Assembly (NCBI GenBank): GCA_032719365.1
Contig: CM064861.1
Location: 78,054,863 to 78,118,862 of the forward strand
DNA from: Prinsepia uniflora
Lineage: Eukaryota > Streptophyta > Magnoliopsida > Rosales > Rosaceae
Length of the DNA: 64,000 bases
Reading direction: 5' to 3'
Under the pieces are notes generated by a model. That model searched no databases and was not told the DNA's origin. It saw only the letters and a list, made by a program, of their open reading frames with translations. This document shows, piece after piece, positions 45,992 to 57,882 of this stretch (positions are counted from its first letter, which is position 1; each line of letters begins with the position of its first letter). The translations under genes and the position numbers were made by a program.

Positions 45992-48900
45992 TGTAACGAC
46001 CCGTCCCGAATTATCGGGATTAATTAAGACTTAATAACGGATTAGCCGATGATTAACGGACGTTCGGGCGAAATGAAGATTTTGCCCCTAGATTGGGCGA
46101 ATCGTTGACTCTTCGTTCAGGCTGTCAAATGGACTTTGACAGATGACTGTGACGTAGTTCGGGATGCCACGAGTTCATAGACAGGTGGCACGCCTGATTC
46201 TGAAGTTCAAGGAAGAAGTTTGATTTTCGGAAGTTCGGGGGCATTTTGGTAATTTGCTTGAAAAGGGGCAGGAAAATGACTTTTGACCCGGGAGGTCCGA
46301 TGGTTGAGGGTCAAGGACAGTTACGTAGACTAAGGCGATACGAATTCGTAGATAGGCGGCACGTCGAAATCGGACGTTCGACGGAAAAGTTACGGTTCAC
46401 GGAAGTTTTGAGGAACTATTGCACAAAGTTCGAGACGAAAGTTATTTGTCAGCAAGTGGGGCCCAGATATTTTGGGGCTGGCCCAATGGATGAATGACAC
46501 TTGTCATCCATCCATTGCCCACCCAAATTGGTTCATGTATATCAGCTCACCTTCTTTGTTTTCTTCATTCAAAACCGATCGACCATTCCAAACCAATCCA
46601 ACCCTTCCCCACTTGATCATGCTTGTGAGGACCAGAGAGTGATGGAAGGACATGTGGATGCTGGTGGCCAGCCAGGAGCAACGCCGCTGTGGACGACGGA
46701 GGACCCCTGTGCAAGGTAACCCAGTTACATTCAAATCTCCTTATTTTTTTTTCAAACGTTGGGGATGGTTTTAATGGATTAGAACGGGTTTAATGGGTTG
46801 CTAGGGAGGTTTTAAGATGATTTTAGTGGTGGTTCACGGCTGAGAAGGCCCTGGGTGTAATCGGGAAAAGCTGAACCGTGAAGGGAAAAATTGAACGGGT
46901 CGGTTTAGGGGTTTTTTTCGTGGTTTTCTTCATACTAATAGACTTCTAGGGATTAGATAGGAAGAATGTAAACAGTTAGGAAGAGATTGGACGAAAAATG
47001 AAGGAGAACCCTGGACCGATCACACCGGTCCAGTTGCAGGGGTGAACCGGACCAGCCGGTTCGAACCGATCTAACCGAGGTTGCTGGTGACCCTGTAGCA
47101 CTGGATCGTGAGCCACACGCGCAGCCCCTTTGGGCGGTGCGTGGAGGCTCGTGGTAGGGATTTTGTGGAAAGTTCCAACATGTGAAATCATCTATTCGAT
47201 GTAACGAACATTTTGGGACTGGTTTCGAGTCGATCGGACATCGTCTCGATATAGCTCAGGTTGTTCGAACGTTTAGGATCGACTTTAAAAATAGTTAAAA
47301 ATTTCAGAAAATTACGGGGCTTTAGTTAGGGGTTATTTAAGTAGTTAATAACCTTCTAAATTAATTTGGACAGGTTTGGGAACCCTGGAAGCAACGATTG
47401 GCCCAAGAGAGGCGTATGAGACGCGTATCGAGGCGCGGCTTCAGACGGTCTGTGAATGGACCTTTCTTTCGAAATCTATGCATGCATAAATGTTTTATAA
47501 TTGTTTTAGAACATGTTTTATGATGCCATGAGTGCATTCTTTTGTGATAGCTTAGGATCGACATATTTGCACGTTTTTCGAGGTTTTTGGCTTTATGTCG
47601 TACCTTTGCGTACTCATTTTCAATGATGATTTAATGAATGGATTTTGGATTTGGAAATATGAACTCGATCATGAGACCCATTTGATTTACAAACTCTCAG
47701 ACTTGGAGTCCATTTGATTTGGCGAGAAATCAGACCGAGGGTCCATTTGAGTATACGATCGGGCCGAGGGCCCCGTTGGTTTACAAATTCGGGCTTGAGG
47801 CCCAGTTGGTTGTAATCTCGGGCTTGAGGTCCCGTTGACTGTAGTACCGAGCTTGAGGCCTCGTTGGTTGTGAAATCGGGCTTGAGGCCCCGTTGAGTTA
47901 TGGTTTCAGGCTTAGGACCTAGTTAGTCGTAATATCGGGGTAGAGGCCCAGTTGATTGTGAAATCGGGCTTGAGTTCCAGTTCGGTTTATGAAATGAGAA
48001 TTCGGGCATGACACCCTGTTGAACAGTGGATTTAGGCCGAGGCCTGTGAAATTGATTTGAATTGGATTCGAGGAATCCTATTGAGATGAATCGGGTATGA
48101 GACCTAGTTGAAATATGCTTGAGAAAGAAAGAGATTTGAAAATGTATTATACCCTTCATATGATTTATATGGTCTCCTCCAGACGTCGACCTGGAGAGTC
48201 ACGATCCACATACCAGAATGGGTATCCCCATAGGTATCCCGTTCCAGGAGTTAAAGTTATGATATGGTCCCGGACTAGATTCCAGAGAGATGTTCGGACT
48301 AGATCCGGAGATAGAGCTCGGACTAGATCCAGAGATAGAGCCTCCCAGATGGAGAATTCCTGGGGCTAGACTCGGAGTGAGACCCCGAGTAGTGTACACA
48401 CTAGTATAGATATGATGAATCGTGACATATATCGGGGATGTGTTCCCTAGGGGTTGTGTGCCCCGAGTTGGCATCTTCTCGGAAGTGTCACAGATGGGTT
48501 ATATGTATGAGTACGTATGTGGTTCTTATGGAAAGTGATTTCGGGGCGGAGACCCCGTGTTCCATGTTTTAGAAAGTGATTTGGGGCGGAGACCCCGTAT
48601 TCGATGTTTTGGAAATGGTTTGGGGCGGAGACCCCGTATTCTATGTTTTGGTATTTCACTGAGAATGGTTTTGGGCTGAGAACCACGTATGTTGATTTGG
48701 GCTGAGTTCCCAGCTGTATTGATTTATGGTTTTAAGATTTTGATTTCGGGTCGGGGACCCAAATGGATTTATGGTTCATGACCGTTTATGGGGACCGGCA
48801 TGAACCCTTGAAAGGTTTTTATGGTTGATGACGGTTTATGGGGACCAGGCGTGAACCCTTGAAAGGTTTTGAGAATGTTTTCAAATTGTTTATGAACGTT

Positions 48901-49210
48901 TTGATAAACGATTTTTGAATGCATGCATATGCTTTTAGTGAAGGACATAAAGTCTTTTTGTGAAAATGTTTTTATTAAAATATTTGTTTTTTCCACTCAC
49001 AGTTTTCGTGGTTTTAATGCCTTTCAGGTTGATCGCGGATGCGGGTTGTAGTAGAGATCGAGACATCACACTCCTCCTCCTACGATCCGGGCATACTTTG
49101 GAAGCTCGGTGATGGCTAGAGACGGAATTTTCCCTGGTCTGACACTTCGTGTCAGACGGGATCAGGCGCGTCCCACGTTAATCCCTGGGGATTTGGGACG
49201 GGTCCTAACA
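45992..49210 (+). mobile_element. 5' LTR G (3219 bp) of a plus-strand long-LTR element
   Basis: Starts TGTAACGACCCG, ends GGGTCCTAACA, followed at once by the primer site. It is the only long LTR besides the 5418-8029 copy still joined to an internal region. It contains a 29-bp array (47661-48050) and three copies of a GGGGCGGAGACCCCGT unit (about 48540-48640). Its right half resembles the LTR at 62206 in reverse orientation. Confidence 0.9.
47661..48050. repeat. 29-bp tandem array in LTR G
   Basis: Thirteen or so units like CGGGCTTGAGGCCCAGTTGG plus nine bases, at 29-30 bp spacing. Each contains a short GGGCTTGAGGCCC near-palindrome. A reverse-oriented version with fewer copies is at 58890-59070. 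Confidence 0.88.
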
Positions 49211-49213
49211 AAG

Positions 49214-49225
49214 TGGTATCAGAGC
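49214..49225 (+). other. Primer binding site, initiator-Met tRNA type
   Basis: TGGTATCAGAGC three bases after the end of LTR G. Confidence 0.92.
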
Positions 49226-49252
49226 AGGTTGGCTCATTTGATACTCATGGTA

Positions 49253-49275
49253 CTCTGATACCAGTGATATCAGAG
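49253..49275. other. Hairpin made from a second, inverted primer-site-like sequence
   Basis: CTCTGATA and TATCAGAG form a perfect 8-bp stem with a 7-base loop, 28 bp after the primer site. Both arms repeat part of the site (TATCAGAG). Confidence 0.6.
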
Positions 49276-50505
49276 CGTGGAGTGCGCGCAGGTCGAGGAT
49301 GTGATGTCTCTGAAATCGTAACAGCCCGTCATCAACCTGATAGTTTGGGTATTAGTATGAGGATTTGGTAGAATCGAACCTTAGTTAGATGGTGTTTGGC
49401 ACGTGGTACGATAGTTGAGGTTCGATTGGCATTGGATGTCGTGTATATCGAGAAAGTGGATCCCGAGTAGGATTAGGATTCGTGTGAATCTAATGGCTTA
49501 GAGTCGTAGTGTTACTGGTGAGTAGGATCTAGTGGGCCGGTAGATACCGTATGACGACTTTCAAAGTCGAAATCGCTAGTCGATTGTGTCATGTTGGATT
49601 GGAGAGTATGATGCAGAGAGCAGCTGAGGTCATAGTTGACCCGAGTGAGATTGTTGGTAATAGGAACGTTTGACCCTATTTGGCATGTGAGGTCGTGTTT
49701 CAGTGTGTCGAATTCTGGAGGGATGTCGACTGGCAGTGGATACCCGGAGTAGTTGTGGTGTGACGTGATAGGAGACGATTGCGACGTGTAGCCGTTGTGC
49801 AGTGTTAGGCACCGTAGAGTTACGAGAGGATGAGATCCTCATAGTGTGGTTATTGGTTGTTTGGTACCAGTATTGGAGTAAGACAACTCTACAGAGTCGA
49901 GAGCGAGGGATCGGTCAGGATGGTTGGGCTGCAGCGGACAGCTGGGTTTGTGAAAACCCTAGTAAGTGATTGATTGGACGAGTTACCAGGAGTGTGATAC
50001 TTGTCGACCGGATCCTGAGGTGGACCGATCGATGGATATTGCTTGTGGAGTGGTTGGTACCGGCGATGAGTCGACCGCATAGATTTGGAGTTTCGATAGC
50101 AGAGTGTTTCTGAGGTTGGTCTGCACGAGATTATGGCGGACACTGCTATCGATGGACGTGGTCGAGTCTTATCGAGTTGGATAGGCTCAGGTTGCCGTGA
50201 CGATTTTGACGATGGGATTCATCAGTCGTGACAATGATACAGGGTGCGTGAGTGACGCACAGTACGAGCTTAGATTCTTGATTCGACTCGGTTACGGCTG
50301 AGTGCGTTCACAGAATGAGACGCTGACGTTGGGTGTCGGCACACTTGCCACGCTACCATTGTGAGGTGACTATGACGAGTAGGATATACCTGAATGAGTG
50401 ACAAGTGTCGTAGATATCCTTGGATGGATTACACAAGTTTCAGTGCTGGAGTTGATCCCATAGAGTTGGGACGTGTGAACCGTTATGCCGACGAGATAGT
50501 AGATG

Positions 50506-53350
50506 TGTAACGACCCATCCCTGAATTCGGGATTAGATTACTAACTAATCACGATTAGCGGGGTTAATCGGTGATTAGTTGGGCGAAATTGGACGAACGA
50601 TGCAAAATGACCGTTTTGCCCCTAGCCGTGGGTAAAACGTTGACTATTAATTCGGACGGTCAAATGGAATTTGACCAATGACCGTGACGTATTTTGGGAC
50701 GTCACGAGTTCATAGACAGGTGGCACGTCTGATTCCGACGTTCGTGGTGAAAGTTATGACGTTCCGAAGCCCAAGGGTATTTTCGTAATTTGGATGAAAT
50801 AAGGGAAAATGTTGACTTTTTGATCGGGAGGTTCGATGGACGAGGGCCAAGGACCGTTAGGAAGGTCTCGATGCCCTGAGTCCGTAGATAGGCGGTACGC
50901 TGAAAACAGACGTCAGACGACCAAGTTACGTGTCACGGAAGTCGGAGGGCAATTTGGTAATATGCCAACTGAGGGCATTTTGGTCATTTTACTAGCTGGG
51001 TGCTGTTCACCACCGTGGGAAACAACCTGCACGGCCATGCCGTGGGTGTTTGAGTGTGCAATTGTTTATGGTGTTAGTGGATGGCCAGAATGAGTAGTTT
51101 ATGTGGATTGAGGCAGTGGGAACATGTCTGAAGGGACTGAGCATTGGGCAGGCACGGGCTTGGTTTTAAAATTGGTCATAGCTGCCGTTTGCGGGAAACA
51201 AACTTCACTGGAACCTCTGATGGATTCCCACGAGTTGCTGACCACTTCGACCGATTAATTGAGTGTCATTGAGTCTGGGAGTTCATTTTTAATCATTTGG
51301 TGAAGGTGAGGCTGAGAGAGATTGAGAGAAACCGTGGGAAAAACCATTTCGGGTTTTGGGGCGAAAAATCCAGAGTTTAATTTCTACGGGTTATTGGACC
51401 AATCTAGACGCTGAGTGAGCTTTCTGGGAGTGACTGGAACACAACCGTGCTAAAATCGAAAGGAACCAGCCACGGTGGAGCTGGGACTGAGGCTGCCGAT
51501 TTCAGGGGAGTTGCAGACCTAGGGACGATCACTTCCAGGTACTTCCTTATGCAATTGATCACTCCATTTGGCTCGTAATAACCCTAGGAAGCTTACTACG
51601 AAGTTAATTTGAAAATGGTTTGGGAATTAGCAAGTTGTGGTGATCGACCCGTTTGGGTGATCACGGGTCGAAGGCTCGAATTTGGGGATATTAAGGTTAA
51701 TTAAGGACATGGGACTTTGATTAGATGGCTGATGAATGTCATATGATCAAGAACAGAAGTAATAGAACACGAATTGATGGTTAATTAACCGGGTTGAACT
51801 CACGGGTTGCAGACCCGTATTGCATGGAAACGGGCGAGGAAGACGAAGAACAGTGTTGGGCACTGTAGCAGGAGCGTGGTGTCACGCGCAGCCACTCATA
51901 GCGGCGCGTGACGGCGCGTAGGACGGTTTTTCAAGGTGAGTTCAAAACGACTTTTATCATATACATTGTAACGAACATTTTAGCGTTGGTTTCGTGTCAA
52001 TCGGACCCCGTTCCGATACTGTTCGGGATGTCCGAAGGTTGTAAGTCGGGTTTAAAAATAATTAAAAATTTGGGAAAATTACGGGATTCGAATAGGATGT
52101 TAATGAAGAGGTTAGTGGCCCTCTAATGTGATATGAATAGGTTTGGGAGTCACGATGTTAGTGACGAGGCCGGGAAGGCCGATGGCACGCGTATCGAGGC
52201 GCACGGTTAAACGGTCTGTGAGTGGACATTGGTTTTATAAATTCTATGCATGCATAACTGTTTCATGATGATTATATTTGTGATTATATGATTTGATTTG
52301 GATATTGGTGAATTAATATGATTTCACGCATTTCGAGGTGATTTACGTGTTTGTACGTAAATCGAGGTTTTTCGGTTTTGCACTGATTTCCATATTTGTG
52401 GTTTGGATATGATTTCATGAAACGGTTATAGACTTGATAAAGTAAACTCGGGCTGAGACCCATTTGAGTTATAATATCGGACCAGGGGCCCAGTTGATTT
52501 ATAAATGTGATTTCGGGTCGGGGACCCTAAAATGGAATTGAATAAATGATTTTGGATTTAATAAACCAAGTATTTGGACTTGTGATGGTTTTATGGAAAT
52601 TTGGGGCAGGGCCCTTGTGATATTTTGGAAATGAATGATAAACTGTTTTCCATAAACCATCTCGATTTGAGGATATGTAATGGTTTCCTCCAGGTGTCTG
52701 GGACACTGGGGAAGTCACGGTGCATTGCTTGCGAGGGGTCATTGTACGGAGCAGCCGGACCGTATGATGACTCAGGAGCAGGATTGCTATGATTGGACGT
52801 CTGGGACATCAGACATCTGGGATGTCAGAGATATGGACCCGGTGAGACCCCGGTCAGCACGCGTCGCTTAATACCGTGAGATATGACATCTGGGACGTCA
52901 AGCGTCTGGGACGCTAGGCATCTGGGATGCCGAAGAAGGTAAAGTAATAAATGTGTACCACTGGATTTATGAAATAACTTTTGGATTGAAACTATGTTTA
53001 TGGTTTCCAGGCTAAGGCCCTAATGGTTATTTCTAATAAATGTTTGATTATTGGTTTTTGATGCATGCATATGTTTTTACTGAGGGGCATAAATGTCTTA
53101 TAAAATGTATTTTACGAACTTGTTTATTTTCGTCCACTAACAGCTTTTGGTTTTTAATGCCCTTCAGGTTGATCGCAGATGCGACCGCAGTGGAGACCGT
53201 GACATTGCATGTCTTCTCCATCGATCCTTGCGCACTCTGGAAGCCCGTAGGGGCAGTAGCTTAAGATTATCCCTTGTCTGACACTCCGTGTCAGACGGGA
53301 GCACGTCACATCCAGCGATAATCCCGGGGGGATTGGGATGGGTCGTGTCA
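50506..53350 (+). mobile_element. Solo LTR H (2845 bp), long-LTR family
   Basis: Starts TGTAACGACCC, ends GGGTCGTGTCA. Flanks AGATG (50501-50505) and AGTTG (53351-53355) match at four of five positions. It lies inside the internal region of element G. It contains a CACGCGCAGCC...GGCGCGTGACGGCGCG block (about 51875-51920) and short repeats like CATCTGGGATGTC and CGTCTGGGACGC (52797-52935). Confidence 0.88.
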
Positions 53351-53852
53351 AGTTGTACCCAGTGTGGCGAGCATGTGAGTTCGGTGGGCATTGAGCGGGA
53401 CAGAGAGGATCTTGAGTGGCTCAGTGCTAGGCACGAGGAGTACTTGTAACAGGACTCGTCCTAACTAGACCTCGATAACCGTGTCTGGTCCTGCTCCCGT
53501 CTAACAAGTCAGCTGAAGTCCCGAAGTACCCTTCAACACGTATCAGACAAGGGATAACTGCATTGATTTCTGCTCATGCCTCCGCCTCTCGATTAGCCCC
53601 GTACGTCGTGCCACGGCCTGGAGGGTCATCAAAACAAAAAAGTGTGAGTGGACAAAAATAATATCGTTGAAAACACATTTAACAAAACACATCGTTTACC
53701 CTCCAGTTTATCAAACTATGCATGCATAGTGTAAAACATATGAATAACAAAGCCAAAGCACGTGAAAACATCAAATCCCGGTTCTCAAACTCAATATGTG
53801 AAAACATTTCATAAAACCATTTTATCATACAACAAAATATATAACTCGGGAA

Positions 53853-53998
53853 TTACACATCCGAGGATCCTCTGGGAATTACACATCCAGAGTCGTCATC
53901 CATGCTGGGAATTACACATCCAACCTCATCGGAAATGACACATCCGGTCCCTCCAGGAATTACTCATCTGGAGTCCCTCCAAGAATTACACATCTGGG
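53853..53998. repeat. Short interspersed array of GGAATTACACATCC
   Basis: Five to six copies of GGAATTACACATCC or close variants (one GGAAATGACACATCC), spaced about 25-33 bp with variable filler such as GAGGATCCTCT. Confidence 0.75.
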
Positions 53999-55100
53999 GG
54001 CATTAAACATCAATACACAATGAAAAGCATTATTTCAAATCAAGTATTAAAACCATGTCAAAACCATTATCGCGGGGCCACCTGCCCAAATCTAGTTTCT
54101 TATGTCTCGTAAATCCGTAAAATCTTTAAACAATTCGATGCACGTAAACCTGTAAAATCATATTCGAAAACATCACAAGTCCATTCAATCAATTTCCCAA
54201 CTTATAATCTAAGTCAAAACCAATCACAAATCCCGAGCTTTCGCCCAAAACAGTCATTCCACATTTTCTCGAAAAACGTGCCAGAAACACCGATTAAAAT
54301 AATCATTAAATCATAAATAATCATCCAAACAAATAATGACATCATTGCCAACCAAATCATGCAATCAATCATGTAAAACATTTAACTATGCATGCATATC
54401 AATTTATAAAACAAACGTCCACGCACACACTGTCCAACTGCTCGTTTCCCGCGCTGCACGCGTTTCCGTAATTTCTGAAACTTGCCAGAAATCTCGAATC
54501 CTGTCCCAAATCATTATTCAAGGTTACTAACAACTCAATTCACATCATATCACTTCCCCATAATTTTTCGGGATTAAAATATTATTTTAAACTACAACAT
54601 AAACCGTCGGACCCTCGAAACATTATTGAGACGGTGTCCGATCGACTCGAAACCAACTCCAAAATGATCGTTACACTGTATAGAGTAAAACACATGTTGG
54701 ACACTTTCCCAGAAAACGACTCACGCGCCCTCACGAGCCGCCGCAAGCGGCTAGGCGTGAAAGTCACGCGCCATGAACAGTTCAGCTACTGTGTCGTCCT
54801 TGTTACCCGTTTCCCTGGTATTCGGGTCTGCAACCCGCAGTGCAACCCGGTTTGTTTTCTATCAATTTGAACCCAATTCCTCCAGTTCTTTCACTCATTT
54901 TCATCTATTCTACATCTATGTTTGATCTATGACCTCAATTTGATGAAACCATGCCCTAAATTCCACGACTCAATATCGAAACCCGACGGGTCCTAACTCG
55001 GGTTCTACCCAAAATCGACCTGTTTCCTTCAATTACTTACATTAGAAGCATCCTACGTTCATTCTAATCACGAAATTGAAATCAATTTCACGAATCATTA

Positions 55101-55727
55101 CCTCCAAGTAATCAAACTCAAGCTCCAATTTGCAAAGAAGTCGCAGGGTCTGTTCTTGCTGATTCCTTCGTTAATTGCCTTCCTTTTTGATGTGGTTCGA
55201 CTCGAAATCGTCCCAGAAGACTAATTCTAGTCTTAATTCGACCTGGGTTAAGCTCAAACTTGAGAATTGAATCTCAATTTCTTCAAGCACGGTTTCGGGT
55301 TTTTCCTCTCGGGTTCACAGGTTCTTCTCTGTTTTCTCTACTGTTTCCCTTCCGTTTTTCACTCACAATGTCCCTCTGAATCCCCCTGTGTCTTTGGCTA
55401 TCATACTTGATCAACCTCCATGTGATCAAACTCAAGCTCCAATTTGCAAAGAAGTCGCAGGGTCTGTTCTTGCTGATTCCTTCGTTAATTGCCTTCCTTT
55501 TTGATGTGGTTCGACTCGAAATCGTCCCAGAAGACTAATTCTAGTCTTAATTCGACCTGGGTTAAGCTCAAACTTGAGAATTGAATCTCAATTTCTTCAA
55601 GCACGGTTTCGGGTTTTTCCTCTCGGGTTCACAGGTTCTTCTCTGTTTTCTCTACTGTTTCCCTTCCGTTTTCACTCACAATGTCCCTCTGAATCCCCCT
55701 GTGTCTTTGGCTATCATACTTGATCAA
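55101..55727. repeat. 314-bp tandem duplication in LTR I
   Basis: Units begin CCTCCAAGTAATCAAACTC (55101) and CCTCCATGTGATCAAACTC (55415). They are almost identical through CTATCATACTTGATCAA, with one T indel in the run after CTTCCG. The near identity implies a recent event. Confidence 0.95.
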
Positions 55728-56510
55728 TCTGAGTGAGGAATTTAAACAAGGATTAGGCGGTTGATTTGTCCTTGTTAGGCATTCAAACAATGCCACTGAT
55801 CTCAATTAAACCTTACCAGGTGTCACTTAGGTAGTCATCCTCATCCCATAAGCTGAACCAGTCGATTTAAAATATATTTTATCAGTTATTTGCACCGTTA
55901 AAGACAAATTACTGTTTTACCCTTATCATAACAAATTACCAAAATGCCCCTCCTCGTTCTAGACCCATAACTTTTTCGTTCGGACTCCGATTGACCCATG
56001 CCGCCTATCTACGGATTCAGCGTCCCGAGACCTATCCAACGGTCTTCCCGGAAAGTCCAAACAAGGTCCCGATCAAAAAGCCAACTTTCGGCCCTTATCA
56101 CTAGGGGCAAAATCGTCATTTTCCTTAAATCTTCCAACTTTTCGTTTTTTGAATTTCTGGGTCGTTACAACTTGGTTGGGTGACTAGTTCCCCGCTAATA
56201 CGAGACTTAGGGCGCGAGTGTGTGCCCAGGAGTAGTAACGTTAAAGGTTGAAATGTCTAAGTGGCATTCAGATGAAAAGATATAAATGGATGACGTGAGT
56301 GACGTCTTATGACGTGAGGGTTGATCGGTCAGATATAGTTGTACGCAGAGATTTGGTTTCAGATCACAACAGACGTTGCGATCTGTTTAGCCTACCGACC
56401 GATGTTAGTGGATTCCGACCAATTCTGTGGGTCAGAGTTGGATCAGGATGATTAAAGGTACGATATGCGAGTGTTGGAGGCCGTTTATGAACATCCGTAA
56501 ATAGTATACA

Positions 56511-57882
56511 AGGTTTATCCTTGAGTCGCGTGAATTCCACTTGGAATAAGCGTACCTACATTAACAGTATTCACGAACGCATGGATGGTGTCCGGTTGAG
56601 CTGAGGACTCGATCCGGCCTGCCGCAAAGCTTTTCATGAGCTTACGGGTGCTCATTAAAATCCCTAATGCAGACCCAAGGAAAGTTACCAGGGGTGAGTG
56701 ATCGGCCCAACCAGTCCCACATGTTAGCCTTGTCCTCACTATACGGAGTGCCATAAACCCAAGAGGCACGAAAAACAATATCTGAATTTGTAATGGAAAT
56801 TGTGGTATCAATAAGGTATTTTGATGCAAGACTAACAGAAATATTGAAATCATCATTCCAAAGTAAACCAAGACCTCTCGCAGAACCCACGGGATCAACA
56901 CAATAACAATTAAGAAAACCTACCTTCCTACTGAAGTTAACTAACTTGTTACACTGCATTTTCGTCTCCATTAAGAAATCCATTGAAGGCTTGTGCTTCC
57001 GAACCAAATGTCGGAAAGATTTCCCTGTCAGGTCAGCCCCAAGACCCTGACAGTTCCAGCTCAAAATCCTCATTTTTCCTTGGCAGATGACATTGGCCAG
57101 CCACCACCAACGTTTCCGTTGCAATTGCCATCTCTTTTACCTTCAATATTTGCGACATAACCTTCCAAATTATTACCACCAGTAGCCATTTCCACTGCAA
57201 CCTCCACCAAATTGTAATTAGAGTAACTTTCACCCATAATCTTGTTCCTTGCTTCCGTCCCCAATAGGTAGGCACGGGTTTTAAATTTTCTTCCTACTCC
57301 TTTTTGCTTCATACTCTGTTTCCCCTCCACCTTAGCCTTCTTGCAGATAGTCTCAACCCTCTCTTTATTATTTGTCAAACATCTTTTTAAACCCATGGCC
57401 TGAAAAGACTTGTCCACACCATTTTCCATTTGAGGGGTAATCTCATACCCCCTACAGCCCACAATAGCATTAGTGTGGGAGGCCTCACTCTCCAAACTCG
57501 GTTTCCTTTGGCCCAATACAGACCATTTGACAGTCTGGTCATTTGGCAGTGATGTAATGGAATTGTCCCACATAAGATCCACCTCAGTTCTTGATGGGTT
57601 ATAACCCTTCACGACCCAATTAGCAAGTTCATCTTCCTTCAATATGATACCATTTTAAGGGGACCCCACACACCTCCTCAGAGTCTCCAAGCTATTTCCA
57701 AATATCTGAACCGCTGTCCGTGGGTTTGCAGAAAAACCAGACCAGAGAAGGGGATTAAATCTCCCTTTTTGTGTCTGATCATGACAAGAGGAAGAAGAAA
57801 ATTAAAGGCTTGTCACAGTCTGTCCTACTTTCCCTCTACTTCCTAGGCCAGGAGTAGCTAATGCCCTATCAACCACCACGGG
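56511..57882 (-). pseudogene. LINE segment 4: ORF1 C-terminus and ORF2 endonuclease
   Basis: The ORF2 start ATG is at 57073. The reading opens with the AP-endonuclease motif MRILSWNCQGLG, then METKM (catalytic Glu region), GLGLLWND and CIRDFNEHP, where the usual GDFN has R for G. A stop and shift follow at 56642, with residual similarity to about 56520. Upstream, 57642-57070 is the C-terminal part of ORF1, basic and low in complexity (KRDGNCNGNVGGGW), ending just at the ORF2 start. The linker between endonuclease and RT, about 0.9 kb in related elements, is absent between here and segment 3. Confidence 0.82.

Larger units (their letters stand above)
53447..56169 (-). mobile_element. Solo LTR I (2723 bp), long-LTR family
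   Basis: The left end reads TAACAGGACTCG (TG worn to TA), the right end GGGTCGTTACA, flanked by a perfect duplication ACTTG (53442-53446 and 56170-56174). It lies 96 bp from LTR H within element G. It contains a 314-bp tandem duplication (55101-55727) and a repeated GGAATTACACATCC motif (53853-53998). Confidence 0.92.
49211..56510 (+). mobile_element. Internal region of element G, non-coding, split by LTRs H and I
   Basis: Three pieces (49211-50505, 53351-53446 and 56170 to about 56510) give about 1.7 kb of GC-balanced sequence with no gag or pol motif. The region follows the primer site directly. No 3' LTR was found. The sequence changes to LINE near 56510, so the element lacks its 3' end. 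The right boundary is approximate. The element resembles large non-coding derivatives (LARD-like), but with the 3' end lost this cannot be decided. Confidence 0.55.

Noticed and set aside
49214..49276. tRNA gene suggested by GGTATCAGAGC-like words
   Set aside because: The words are the primer binding site and its local repeats. No cloverleaf with T-arm and anticodon arm can be drawn.
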